Part shown: positions 41,594-50,260 of the stretch, piece by piece
Layout: the number at the start of each line of letters is the position of its first letter
Numbering within the stretch: the first letter of the stretch is position 1
Source: an uncultured Collinsella sp.
GTDB taxonomy: Bacteria; Actinomycetota; Coriobacteriia; Coriobacteriales; Coriobacteriaceae
Assembly: GCA_934630855.1 (NCBI GenBank)
Contig: CAKTWW010000006.1
Span: 9,735-73,734 of the forward strand
Reading direction: 5' to 3'
Length of the DNA: 64,000 nt
The notes under the pieces: generated by a model
Told to the model about the DNA's origin: nothing
What the model saw: the letters and a program-made list of their open reading frames with translations, nothing else
The model's database searches: none
Made by a program: the position numbers and the translations under genes

Positions 41594-41870
41594 GGTGCCT
41601 CTTTCTTTTGCGGATGCATATCGAGCACAGTTCTACCACGCCGTTGGCATCTAATTATGGTGCCCTTGTGCTCCATCAACTCACCGTGCCCGGCGGCGCT
41701 TCCGCCCCCTCCGCTCGCAAGCTTTTTCTGCACAGCCGTGCGTTGCGGGGTGCATCGTCGCGCTCGATGCGCTACATTGAATCAGTATTTTCAATGCCGC
41801 TGCGCGAGCGCTGCAGATCGACGTATCACCGACTCACAGAGCACGGCGGCGTACCAGACAGGAGGACTGC

Positions 41871-43478
41871 ATGGGATCTGATGTGAAGATCGCACGCGCG
41901 TTGATCTCGGTTACCGATAAGACGGGTGTCGTCGATTTCGCACGGACGCTGGTTGACGACTTTGGCGTCGAGATCATCTCTACGGGCGGCACGGCTCGTG
42001 CCATCGAGGACGCGGGCGTTCCCGTAACCCCCATCGAGGAGTTTACGGGCTATCCCGAGATGATGGACGGCCGCGTCAAGACGCTGCATCCCAAGGTTCA
42101 CGGCGCGCTGCTTGCCCGTCGCGATTCCGAGCAGCACATGCAGGAAGCCGCTCAGCACGGCATTAAGCTGATCGACCTGGTCGTCGTCAACCTGTACGAG
42201 TTCGAGAAGACCGTTGCCAACCCCGAGGTCACCTTTGCGGATGCCATCGAGCACATCGACATCGGCGGCCCCTCCATGTTGCGCTCTGCCGCCAAGAACG
42301 CCGCGAGCGTTACCGTCATCTCCGACTCGGCCGACTACGACGCCGTCCTGGCCGAGATGCACGAGACCGGCGGCTGCACCACGCTTGCCACCCGTCGTCG
42401 CCTGCAGGTGAAGGTCTACCAGACCACCGCCGCCTACGACACGGCTATCTCCCGTTGGCTTGCCGCTCAGGCAAGCGACGTGGCGGACACCTCCGCTAAG
42501 CTCGAGATCTCGCTGGAGAAGGTCGATGACCTTCGCTATGGTGAGAACCCGCAGCAGAAGGCCACGGTTTATCGCTTTGCCGAGGGCTGCGAGAACACCG
42601 CGAGCTCGCAGTTCCCGCTCGTGGGCTCCGAGCAGATCCAGGGCAAGCCGCTCAGCTACAACAACTATCTGGACGCCGATGCCGCTTGGAACCTGGTCCG
42701 CGAGTTCGACGAGCCGGCCTGCGTGATCCTCAAGCATCAGAACCCCTGCGGCTCCGCCGTTGCCGAGGACATCACGGCTGCCTACGACCGCGCCTTCGCC
42801 TGCGATCCTAAGAGCGCCTTCGGTGGCATCATCGCCTGCAACCGCGAGGTTCCCTATGAGCTGGTTGAGCACTTCGCCGACCAGAACAAGCAGTTCGTCG
42901 AGGTCATCATCGCTCCGAGCTATACCGACGAGGCGCTCGAGCGCATGGCCAAGCGCCCCAACCTGCGCGTGCTGGCTACCGGTGGCGTGGACCACGGCGC
43001 TCAGGTGGAGCTGCGCTCCATCGACGGCGGCATGCTGGTGCAGGAGGTCGACCACGTGACCGAGGACCCCGCGACCTTTACGTTCCCCACCGACCGCAAG
43101 CCCACCGACGCCGAGATGGCCGAGCTCGAGTTTGCCTGGAAGGTCTGCAAGGGCGTTAAGTCCAACGCCATCCTGGTCTCCAAGGGCAAGGCCGGCATTG
43201 GCATGGGCCCGGGTCAGCCCAACCGCGTGGATTCCGCGCTGCTGGCCTGCGAGCGTGCCGAGGACTTCTGCGAGCGCGAGGGCGTGGAGAAGGGCGGCTT
43301 TGCCTGCGCAAGCGACGCGTTCTTCCCGTTCCGCGACAACGTGGACGTGCTTGCCGCACACGGCGTGACCTGCATCATCCAACCCGGCGGCTCCAAGCGC
43401 GACGACGAGAGCATCCAGGCCTGCAACGAGCATGGTATTGCGATGGTCTTCACAGGTGCCAGGCATTTTAGGCACTAG
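41871..43478 (+). CDS. purH: Bifunctional AICAR transformylase / IMP cyclohydrolase
   Basis: A 535-residue enzyme catalysing the last two steps of IMP synthesis. The N-terminal IMP cyclohydrolase domain shows [15 protein letters not shown] and [20 protein letters not shown]. The C-terminal transformylase shows [24 protein letters not shown] (catalytic Lys-His) and FFPFRDNVD, ending [11 protein letters not shown]. Length matches the family (about 515-530). It stands alone, unlike the purine clusters of many bacteria. A structured repeat and a terminator follow. Confidence 0.97.
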   Translation: MGSDVKIARALISVTDKTGVVDFARTLVDDFGVEIISTGGTARAIEDAGVPVTPIEEFTGYPEMMDGRVKTLHPKVHGALLARRDSEQHMQEAAQHGIKLIDLVVVNLYEFEKTVANPEVTFADAIEHIDIGGPSMLRSAAKNAASVTVISDSADYDAVLAEMHETGGCTTLATRRRLQVKVYQTTAAYDTAISRWLAAQASDVADTSAKLEISLEKVDDLRYGENPQQKATVYRFAEGCENTASSQFPLVGSEQIQGKPLSYNNYLDADAAWNLVREFDEPACVILKHQNPCGSAVAEDITAAYDRAFACDPKSAFGGIIACNREVPYELVEHFADQNKQFVEVIIAPSYTDEALERMAKRPNLRVLATGGVDHGAQVELRSIDGGMLVQEVDHVTEDPATFTFPTDRKPTDAEMAELEFAWKVCKGVKSNAILVSKGKAGIGMGPGQPNRVDSALLACERAEDFCEREGVEKGGFACASDAFFPFRDNVDVLAAHGVTCIIQPGGSKRDDESIQACNEHGIAMVFTGARHFRH

Positions 43479-43480
43479 AA

Positions 43481-43580
43481 GCTTTCCCAAGCACCCGACC
43501 TTGCCCCTCAAACCGTCGCTTGCGTACATTTAGTACGCGGCGCTCCTCTTTCGGGGCAATCTCGGGCACTTGGAAAACCC
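43481..43580. repeat. Nested hairpin element after purH
   Basis: TTTCCCAAGCACCCGACC (from 43483) pairs imperfectly with GGGCACTTGGAAA near 43564-43577; inside it GCGTAC and GTACGC form a second stem. Shared blocks (GCTTTCCCA, CTCCTCTTTC, TGGAAAACCC) recur in the element at 53165-53262 after pcrA. It is followed by a separate perfect hairpin, CTTAATGGGAT with ATCCCATTAAG (43580-43609). Confidence 0.7.
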
Positions 43581-43650
43581 TTAATGGGATGTTGTTCTAT
43601 CCCATTAAGCTGATCGGTCGCCTGACCATATCGTCAAAATAATCTCTGCA

Positions 43651-43685
43651 AAAGACGGCTGCTCCGTTTGGAGGGCCGTCTTTTT
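43651..43685 (+). terminator. Intrinsic terminator downstream of purH
   Basis: AAAGACGGC pairs with GCCGTCTTT around TGCTCCGTTTGGAGG and is followed by T residues. It lies shortly before the next gene, so it insulates that gene from purH transcription. Confidence 0.85.
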
Positions 43686-43701
43686 GGTATAAGAGGACGG
43701 A

Positions 43702-44433
43702 ATGACTAACACGAAAGGTTCAACCATGCCCCAGATTGATGATGCCGAGCTGTTTGGCAATGCCGAGGATCAGCGCGCGTACGAGGACTTTTGCGCCAAT
43801 CAGGAGGCGGTCGAGAAGTTCACGCTCGACAAGCCTGCGCTCGTCTGCCGCTGGCGCATGTCTAACAAAAAGGTGCCCATGCTCAACCGTCACATTCGCG
43901 CGCTGTCCGAGCGCCTGGTGCAGGGCGAGCCGCTTACCCATAACATGCTCAGCTGGGCCAAGCAGCACGTTGAGTGGTCGCTTGCCGAGGGCGACTACAC
44001 CGCCCGCGACGGTGTGCTCATGTTGGTGATCGACGTTAACGGCAACGCCGCCATGACGGTGGGCGAGTACGAGCCGCTGGCCGACACCTCGGCCAAGGCG
44101 CTGCGTGCACGCTCTGCCGAGGCCCGATCCGAGGCCGACGAGACCGGCGTGGCGCCCGAGCTGCTCGCCGCCGTCAACAACGGCGAGCTGGCCTTTGTGG
44201 CGCCGGAGGACGAGTGCCTGTGCGGCACGGCGACGCTTATCGAGCAGCTGGCGCAGACCAAGGACATGCCGGTCACGCGCGTGGATATTCCCGCGCAGCT
44301 CAAGGGCGCGCTGTTCCTGGTGAGCGACGAGCACGGCGTGGTCCCCGCCAACGACGCCGACGCCGCCGAGGCAGACGCCGCCACGGTCGCCTTCTTCGCC
44401 GACGGCTATGAAAAGCTCCGTGCCCGCCGCTAA
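43702..44433 (+). CDS. Hypothetical 243-residue acidic protein
   Basis: A soluble, Ala/Glu/Asp-rich protein with no membrane segment. The start at 43702 follows AGAGGACGGA; an in-frame ATG at 43726 behind GAAAGG is equally plausible and would give MPQIDDAELFGN. A segment WRMSNKKVPMLNRHIRALSE is basic and the last 40 residues are Ala/Asp-rich. No known family was recognised. It is flanked by terminators on both sides, so it is a single-gene unit. Confidence 0.7.
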   Translation: MTNTKGSTMPQIDDAELFGNAEDQRAYEDFCANQEAVEKFTLDKPALVCRWRMSNKKVPMLNRHIRALSERLVQGEPLTHNMLSWAKQHVEWSLAEGDYTARDGVLMLVIDVNGNAAMTVGEYEPLADTSAKALRARSAEARSEADETGVAPELLAAVNNGELAFVAPEDECLCGTATLIEQLAQTKDMPVTRVDIPAQLKGALFLVSDEHGVVPANDADAAEADAATVAFFADGYEKLRARR

Positions 44434-44470
44434 ATGATTATTCTGGGACGGGGATTAAATAATCATTTTG
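44432..44470 (+). terminator. Intrinsic terminator after the hypothetical gene
   Basis: AAATGATTATT pairs with AATAATCATTT around CTGGGACGGGGATTA, overlapping the stop codon, and runs into a short T tract. Confidence 0.75.
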
Positions 44471-44611
44471 GTCGCCGTGCCCGTCGCGAGTGCGAGGCGG
44501 ACAAAACGCCCCGTTCGCGAACAGTTCTGTCACCTTGGCGCCGTGCGCGGCGCACATCTGCAGTTTCGCGGCCATAATGGTGGCAAGACAACCGAGAGGG
44601 GAGCGGGATCC

Positions 44612-45283
44612 ATGGCGCTGATCTATATCGTTGAGGACGACGAGCCCATCCGTCGCGAGCTCGCCGACATTCTGGCCCGTGCCGGGTTTGAGGTCGAGGC
44701 CTGCGAATCGTTCGAGCACGTCTCGCGCGACATCCTTGCCGCCGCACCCGATCTGGTGCTGCTCGACCTCACGCTTCCCATCAAGGATGGCCAGCATATC
44801 TGCCACGAAGTCCGCCGCGAATCCGAGGTTCCCATCATCGTCCTCACGTCGCGTACGACCGAGATTGACGAGGTCATGGCCATGACGCTCGGCGCGGACG
44901 ACTTTGTCCCCAAGCCCTACAGCGCGCGCGTGCTCGTGGCGCGCATCAACGCGCTGCTGCGTCGCACCGCGGCGGCCGGCGAGCGCAGCACGCTTGTCCA
45001 CAAGGGGCTGGAGCTCGACCTCGCCCGCTCCGCAGTCACCAATACGACAACCGGCGACAACATCGAGCTCACCAAAAACGAGCTGCGCATTCTGTCGCTG
45101 CTCCTGAGTCGTGCGGGCAAAATCGTCTCGCGCTCGGCCATCATGCAGGACCTGTGGGACTCCGACGCCTTTGTGGACGACAATACGCTTACCGTCAACA
45201 TCAACCGCCTGCGCACCACGCTCGAAAAAATCGGTATCAAGGGGTATCTGACCACGCACCGCGGTCAGGGCTATTCGGTCTAG
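44612..45283 (+). CDS. OmpR-family response regulator (BceR-like)
   Basis: A 223-residue regulator. The receiver domain (1-118) has Asp52, Thr79 and Lys101; the winged helix (about 130-223) ends THRGQGYSV. GAGGGGAGC precedes the ATG at 44612. The kinase gene starts nine bases after its stop. Regulators of this type usually control an ABC exporter for antimicrobial peptides, but no such exporter is adjacent. Confidence 0.92.
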   Translation: MALIYIVEDDEPIRRELADILARAGFEVEACESFEHVSRDILAAAPDLVLLDLTLPIKDGQHICHEVRRESEVPIIVLTSRTTEIDEVMAMTLGADDFVPKPYSARVLVARINALLRRTAAAGERSTLVHKGLELDLARSAVTNTTTGDNIELTKNELRILSLLLSRAGKIVSRSAIMQDLWDSDAFVDDNTLTVNINRLRTTLEKIGIKGYLTTHRGQGYSV

Positions 45284-45292
45284 GGACCGTCC

Positions 45293-46336
45293 ATGTCGTT
45301 TGCCAAGTTCTTTAAAGACGCGCTGCTTCCCGTCGCTGTGTGGACGTGCGGCGTACTGCTGAGCTGCTTTGTGCTGACGGTTGCCGGCGCTCCCGTTTCC
45401 ATCGTGGTTGTGGCGGTCGGCGTGTCCTTTATCTTTGGCATACTCGGCATTGTGATCGAGTACGCGCGCCGTCGTCGCTTTTTGCATCAGCTGGAGCGCG
45501 CGGCCGAGGAGTTGGAAAGCCCCGCATGGGTGCAGGAGATGGTGCAGTGTCCGGCCTATGCGGAGGGCGAACTCGAGTACGAAGTCTTGCGCCGCGTGGG
45601 CAAGGCGGCTTGCGATGAGGTGGCGGAAGGCCGTCGCCAGACCGATGACTATCGCGACTATATCGAGAGCTGGGTTCACGAGGCCAAACTGCCCTTGGCG
45701 GCAGCTCATCTGATTCTGGAAAACCTGGACGGCAGCGCGGATGACTTGTCGCGCGTGGATGACCTAGGTCGCGAGCTCGCCCGCGTGGAGCGTTACATCG
45801 ATCAGGCGCTCTACTATGCGCGCTCGGAAGTCGTGGAGCGTGACTATCTAATTCGTCGTTGGGATCTTAAGACCCTAGTGACGGGCGCGATTAAGGCCAA
45901 CGCGCGCGAACTTATCGCGGCGCACGTGGCGCCGGTGTGCGAGAACCTCGACTTCGAGGTGTTCACGGACGAGAAATGGCTCGAATTTATCCTGGGCCAG
46001 CTCATCCAGAACAGCATTAAATATGCGCGCGAGGACGGCGCGAATATCGTGTTTTCGGGTGCGCTGCTGGACGAGGGCCTGGCGAGCGAGCGCATTGAGC
46101 TCACCGTTGCCGACAACGGTTGCGGCGTGAGTGCAGCCGACCTGCCGCGCGTGTTCGAAAAGGGCTTTACCGGCGACAACGGCCGCACCACCAAGCGTGC
46201 AACGGGCATCGGCCTCTACCTGGTGGCGCGCCTATGCTCAAAAATGGGCATCGACGTCACCGCAGCATCGGAGCCGGGTGAAGGCTTCACCGTAACCTTC
46301 GCCTTCTCAACGAACAAGTTCCAATACTTCGAGTAG
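45293..46336 (+). CDS. Intramembrane-sensing histidine kinase (BceS-like)
   Basis: A 347-residue kinase. Two membrane helices (about 10-31 and 35-57) are joined by only a few residues, so no extracellular sensor exists, as in BceS/GraS kinases. The H box is the divergent WVHEAKLPLAAAHL (His129). N box GQLIQNSIKYA and G boxes VADNGCGV and ATGIGLYL are intact. BceS-type kinases usually sense flux through a partner ABC transporter; none is in the window, so it must act with one elsewhere or independently. Confidence 0.9.
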   Translation: MSFAKFFKDALLPVAVWTCGVLLSCFVLTVAGAPVSIVVVAVGVSFIFGILGIVIEYARRRRFLHQLERAAEELESPAWVQEMVQCPAYAEGELEYEVLRRVGKAACDEVAEGRRQTDDYRDYIESWVHEAKLPLAAAHLILENLDGSADDLSRVDDLGRELARVERYIDQALYYARSEVVERDYLIRRWDLKTLVTGAIKANARELIAAHVAPVCENLDFEVFTDEKWLEFILGQLIQNSIKYAREDGANIVFSGALLDEGLASERIELTVADNGCGVSAADLPRVFEKGFTGDNGRTTKRATGIGLYLVARLCSKMGIDVTAASEPGEGFTVTFAFSTNKFQYFE

Positions 46337-46362
46337 GCTCGCTTCTGCTGTTATTCTCTGGG

Positions 46363-46503
46363 CTATGTTTACGTTCGGGAACATAGCTGAAGCAGCGGGC
46401 GCAATGTTCCCGAACGTGAATATAGGTGTTACCTGGAAAGCAATGTTCCCGTTCGGGAACATTGCTATATAGTTCTATACTATGTTCACGAATGGGAACA
46501 TAG
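46363..46503 (+). promoter_or_regulatory. Four phased palindromic operators of hipBA
   Basis: Four 24-bp palindromes of consensus C(T/A)ATGTTC(C/A)CG..(C/T)GGGAACAT(A/T)G lie at 46363-46386, 46402-46425, 46441-46464 and 46480-46503, each exactly 39 bp from the next. A -10 TATACT (46476-46481) overlaps the start of the fourth site, and TTCGGG (46452-46457) inside the third could be the -35. Bound HipB-like dimers would cover the promoter. Confidence 0.85.
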
Positions 46504-46515
46504 CTAAGGGGCGAC

Positions 46516-46806
46516 ATGAGAACGGTGAGAACGACTAAAGTGCTCGATGGGCGTATCAAACTCAAGCCGTCAGAAACTGCTTTCTCGGAGCGCATGGTTT
46601 TTGATCCGGGCGAGATGGGGAAGGCCCTTAGGCTTAGAAGACGTGAACTTGGTCTGACTCAACGCGATGTCGCGACTATGACGGGCCGCAGCCTTCGTGT
46701 GATCGGCGACATCGAGCGGGGGCGGACAACGGTCGAAATCGGTGTCATTTTCGACTACGCCTCCATCGTGGATATCGATTTTATTCTGAAGGTGAGGGGA
46801 AAATAA
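46516..46806 (+). CDS. hipB: HipB-like XRE antitoxin
   Basis: A 96-residue protein with a helix-turn-helix at about 35-78 (LRLRRRELGLTQRDVATMTG, then RSLRVIGDIERGRTTVE), close to HipB. It ends one base into the start codon of the kinase gene (TAATG), so the two are translationally coupled. HipB binds upstream palindromes and neutralises HipA. Four such palindromes precede the gene. Confidence 0.88.
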   Translation: MRTVRTTKVLDGRIKLKPSETAFSERMVFDPGEMGKALRLRRRELGLTQRDVATMTGRSLRVIGDIERGRTTVEIGVIFDYASIVDIDFILKVRGK

Positions 46807-48098
46807 TGGGTGGCGCGCTGTTCGTTCATCGTGAGTTTAAGGGGTCCTACCAGCTAGTTGGCATATTGGAAGAGAATGCTGGGCTTCCGCTATTCACCTA
46901 TGTCCCCGAGTACCTCGAGAATGTTGACGCGGCTCCGATTTCGTCCTCGTTGCCCTTGTCGGCCGAGGCGTTCAGCCCGGACGTAACGAGCTCCTTTTTC
47001 TCCGGCATTATTCCAGAGGGACAGCTCAACAGAGACCTTGAGAAAAAGGCTCGGGCGGAACGCGGCGATTACTTTAAGGTCCTCGATTTGGTGCGCAACG
47101 AACCCGTCGGCGCTTTGATTTTGACGCGAGAACCGTCGGCCGACGGTCTCGAAATGAACTATGAGGGGATAGGGGAGAAGCAGCTGAACAAGCTGGCGTA
47201 CGCGCCAGCGGAGGTGGCCTTTGGTCTTGCGCTCGAGAGTCGAATTTCCCTTGCAGGCGCCCAGGCGAAAATCGGCCTGTACCATACAGGTGATGACCCA
47301 TGCGGCGGATGGTATCTACCCCACGGGGCGGCTCCGTCGACACATATCCTCAAAGCGGGGTCGAAAGCGTTTCCGGGCGAGACGGTTTGTGAAGCGATGT
47401 GCGTGAGAGCTGCTTCGCTGGTGGATCTATCAACCGAGGAGTGCTTTCTAATTCGAGTTGAAGATGCCGAACCGATAATTGCCGTAAAACGATTTGACCG
47501 AGCGATGTCCGGCGCCGGGCACTCGGTCGACGGGCTGCCGGTTCCAAGTCGTCTGCACCAGGAGGACATTTGTCAGGCAAAAGGCATTTCGCGCGAGCTT
47601 AAATATGAGCCAACGGGCGTCAATTACCTGGGGCTTATCGTCGACGCGGTACGAAGGGCGTCGACGAATCAAATGGAGGATAGGTTCCTTGTTGGCTATA
47701 ACCAACTGTTCGATTATGCCGTAGGAAACTGCGACAACCATCTTAAGAATTGGTCACTCGTGTGGGACGAGGACTGGAAGCAAGTGAGGTTGGCGCCGCT
47801 CTACGACGTGTTGTGTACAACGATTTACCCCAATCTTGTTCGCGAGATGGGGGTTTCGTTTGGCGGAAGTCGAAAAATCGATGATGTGACTCGCGAGTCG
47901 GTGTTGAGGCAAATGGCCGAGGCGGGTTTGCCCCAGGGGATCGTCACCGGAATGATTAACGACACCTGCAGTGAGGTGCCAGACGCACTGAGAGATGCAG
48001 CGCGCAGCCTCAAAGAAGAAGGTTTCCCCGAGGCAGAGGCGATGTTCGATAAGATCATTCCAGAAGTAAAAACCCGCTTAAACAAAATCGCCCCATAA
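46806..48098 (+). CDS. hipA: HipA-type serine/threonine kinase toxin
   Basis: A 430-residue full-length HipA. Ser148 lies in the SLAGAQAKIGL loop that autophosphorylates in E. coli (Ser150). RLHQEDICQAKG matches the HipA core signature, GNCDNHLKNWSL carries the catalytic base Asp310 and LAPLYDVLCTT the metal-binding Asp334. All key residues are present, so it should be active. HipA phosphorylates glutamyl-tRNA synthetase and induces persistence; whether this homologue has the same target is unknown. Confidence 0.93.
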   Translation: MGGALFVHREFKGSYQLVGILEENAGLPLFTYVPEYLENVDAAPISSSLPLSAEAFSPDVTSSFFSGIIPEGQLNRDLEKKARAERGDYFKVLDLVRNEPVGALILTREPSADGLEMNYEGIGEKQLNKLAYAPAEVAFGLALESRISLAGAQAKIGLYHTGDDPCGGWYLPHGAAPSTHILKAGSKAFPGETVCEAMCVRAASLVDLSTEECFLIRVEDAEPIIAVKRFDRAMSGAGHSVDGLPVPSRLHQEDICQAKGISRELKYEPTGVNYLGLIVDAVRRASTNQMEDRFLVGYNQLFDYAVGNCDNHLKNWSLVWDEDWKQVRLAPLYDVLCTTIYPNLVREMGVSFGGSRKIDDVTRESVLRQMAEAGLPQGIVTGMINDTCSEVPDALRDAARSLKEEGFPEAEAMFDKIIPEVKTRLNKIAP

Positions 48099-48126
48099 AA
48101 AGCGTGCCGCCCCACCCAAACAAAAA

Positions 48127-48162
48127 CGTGCCGCCCCAAACGGGGCGGCACGCCATCTTTTT
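48127..48162 (+). terminator. Intrinsic terminator after hipA
   Basis: CGTGCCGCCCC pairs perfectly with GGGGCGGCACG around CAAAC or similar, followed by CCATCTTTTT. A partial copy of the left arm (GTGCCGCCCC) lies 20 bases earlier. Confidence 0.88.
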
Positions 48163-48194
48163 ATCAGCCAACTCGCTGAAGTAAGGCTGCGAAG

Positions 48195-48285
48195 GTCGCG
48201 GGGCCGGGAGGGGTTTCCTAAGGGCACATCCCGCAGCCGCAACGCGGCGAGGACGTGCCCGTGGAAACCCCGCAGGCCCCGCGAC
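48195..48285. repeat. Long nested hairpin between hipA and uspA
   Basis: GTCGCGGGGCC and GGCCCCGCGAC form the outer stem, GGGGTTTCC and GGAAACCCC the next, and GGGCAC with GTGCCC the inner one, covering 91 bases. It lies just before the stop of the minus-strand UspA gene and could act as its terminator. The nested plan with TTTCC/GGAAA resembles the elements after purH and pcrA. Confidence 0.7.
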
Positions 48286-48299
48286 CGGTGGGAGCAACG

Positions 48300-48737
48300 C
48301 TACTTCACGACCAAAATGTCGCAGTCCGTATTGCGCAGCAGGAACGTCGAAATCGAGCCCAGCAGCGCATACTTGATCGAGGACAGGCCGCGGGCGCCGC
48401 AGAGCACCAGATCGGGCTTGACCACGTCGAGCATCTCGTCCTTGAGCGTCTCGCGAATGCGGCCGGCGCGAATCATGACTTCGACCTCGGGAATATCGGG
48501 ATTGGCCTTGGCCTCTTCGAGCTGCTTGGCGATGGAGTTGTTAAAGGCCTCCTCCAAGCCGTTGACTAGGTCGACCGGATAAGCCCCTGCGCTCTCGAGC
48601 GCTGTGGAATCGATCACGTGGCCGATAATCAGCTTGGCGCCGTTGTTTGCGGCGACCTTGATGGCGCGTGCGAGCACAAAATCCTGCTGCTCAGTACCGT
48701 CGAGTGAAACAAATACCTTGGTGTAGCCCTCGTTCAT
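48300..48737 (-). CDS. Universal stress protein (UspA family)
   Basis: A 145-residue Usp domain: VFVSLDGTEQQDFVLARAI at the N terminus, LIIGHVID, and the C-terminal ATP-site region CGARGLSSIKYALLGSISTF ending CDILVVK. The G-2x-G-9x-G(S/T) pattern of ATP-binding Usp proteins is present (GARGLSS...GSIS). Such proteins help cells survive stress and starvation. AAGGAGGAAACC precedes the start. It is a single-gene unit. Confidence 0.92.
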   Translation of the reverse strand: MNEGYTKVFVSLDGTEQQDFVLARAIKVAANNGAKLIIGHVIDSTALESAGAYPVDLVNGLEEAFNNSIAKQLEEAKANPDIPEVEVMIRAGRIRETLKDEMLDVVKPDLVLCGARGLSSIKYALLGSISTFLLRNTDCDILVVK

Positions 48738-48987
48738 GGTTTCCTCCTTGGTCTATCGCACGGGCGCGGGGCTCGTGCGTCGGGCGGGCGCGGGTGCGTG
48801 GGCCGCCGGACACTTTACCTTGTTGCAGTTATACCCAAGGATTTCGGTTTGACTGCCTGCAATTCTGTGAACGGGCGAGATTTTTGGTAAGGGTTGGCAT
48901 GTGCGTGCCGTCAACGGTTGATAATGGGACATCGCCCGCACCGTCCGCAGAAACATTTATCGGCGGGTGTTAAACGAGGGGGTCCCT

Positions 48988-49968
48988 TTGGATATTATCG
49001 AGCTTCTAAAATCTGCCTTCATGGGTCTGGTCGAGGGCATCACCGAATGGCTGCCTGTTTCGTCGACGGGTCACATGATCTTGGTGGACGAGTTCGTCAA
49101 GATGAACGTGAGCGAGACGTTCTGGAATATGTTCCTGGTCGTGATTCAGCTTGGCGCCATTCTGGCCGTCTGCGTGCTGTTCTTCCATGAGCTCAATCCG
49201 TTCTCGCCCAGCAAAGGCAAGGAAGGCCGTCGCGACACGTGGGTGCTGTGGGGCAAGATCGTGCTCGGTTGCATTCCCGCCGCGGCGATTGGTCTGCCGC
49301 TTAACGACTGGATGGAGGAGCATTTCTACAACGCTCCCGTCGTGGCGCTGGCACTCATCGTGTACGGCGTGCTGTTTATCGTGATCGAGAACTGGCGTGC
49401 CCGCAAACGTGATGAGGCCGACTTTGCCGGTTCGTTTGGCTCTCGTGCCGTGGTGGCGGACGGACGTCCCGCCGGCGCCCACTTTGCGGCGCCTGCTGCG
49501 GCTGTCGCCGAGGACGAGGGCGATGGCGAGGACCTCGACTTTGGCTCCATCACGACACTCGAGGACCTGAACTGGAAGACGGCGTTGGGCATCGGCTGCT
49601 TCCAGGTGCTCTCGCTGGTGCCGGGTACGTCCCGCTCCGGTTCCACCATCATCGGCGGCCTGCTGTTGGGCTGCACGCGTTCGGTGGCGTCCAAGTTCAC
49701 GTTCTTCCTGGCTATCCCCGTCATGTTTGGCGCGAGCGCCCTCAAGCTAGTCAAGTACTTCATAAAGGGCGGTACTTTCGGCACCAACGAGATTGCCATT
49801 CTGGGTGTTGGCTGCGTTGTTGCCTTCGTGGTTTCGCTCATTGCCATTAAGTGGCTCATGGGCTTTGTCCGTCGTCACGACTTCAAGTGCTTCGGCGTCT
49901 ACCGCATTGTCCTGGGTATCGTGGTCCTTGCATACTTCTTCATCCTGGAGCCTATGCTCGGCCTGTAG
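48988..49968 (+). CDS. uppP: Undecaprenyl-diphosphatase UppP
   Basis: A 326-residue integral membrane enzyme that recycles undecaprenyl diphosphate for peptidoglycan synthesis and gives bacitracin tolerance. Signature motifs are GLVEGITEWLPVSSTGHMIL near the start and VLSLVPGTSRSGSTIIGGLL later. A TTG start at 48988 is chosen because GAGGGGG lies five bases upstream and the protein then begins MDIIELL. It is about 50 residues longer than usual owing to an Ala/acidic cytoplasmic loop (residues about 145-195) before the second motif. Confidence 0.95.
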   Translation: MDIIELLKSAFMGLVEGITEWLPVSSTGHMILVDEFVKMNVSETFWNMFLVVIQLGAILAVCVLFFHELNPFSPSKGKEGRRDTWVLWGKIVLGCIPAAAIGLPLNDWMEEHFYNAPVVALALIVYGVLFIVIENWRARKRDEADFAGSFGSRAVVADGRPAGAHFAAPAAAVAEDEGDGEDLDFGSITTLEDLNWKTALGIGCFQVLSLVPGTSRSGSTIIGGLLLGCTRSVASKFTFFLAIPVMFGASALKLVKYFIKGGTFGTNEIAILGVGCVVAFVVSLIAIKWLMGFVRRHDFKCFGVYRIVLGIVVLAYFFILEPMLGL

Positions 49969-50012
49969 CCCAGTCGACACTGCGCGGCGACCAGAACGAC
50001 AACTTGTCATTC

Positions 50013-50054
50013 AAAGGGGGCGGCATGACCAAAAGGTCTATGCCGTCCCCTTTT
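50013..50054 (+). terminator. Terminator hairpin after uppP
   Basis: AAAGGGGGCGGCATGACC pairs with GGTCTATGCCGTCCCCTTT around AAAA and runs into T residues. The inner part GGCATGACC/GGTCTATGCC recurs as the core of the element after pcrA (53200-53224). Confidence 0.85.
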
Positions 50055-50260
50055 CATGCCAATTTGTTCGCCCTGGCCGCCGCTCGCTACCGTTGCCATG
50101 ACATCGGTGGCTCCGTGATTGGCTCAATGGGGCGGGCCTGACGATCGCGCGCGGAGTCGTGGTGTGATTTGCGTCGGTGTCCGCGCGGCTCGGTATACTG
50201 GTACGGCTCAAGCTATGGCGCTGCCCGCAGGCGCGCCGTCCGTCAGATGAGGAGTCGCCC

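Noticed and set aside
41826..43529. Long minus-strand frame opposite purH
   Set aside because: Complete overlap with a conserved enzyme gene; composition is that of high-GC antisense frames.
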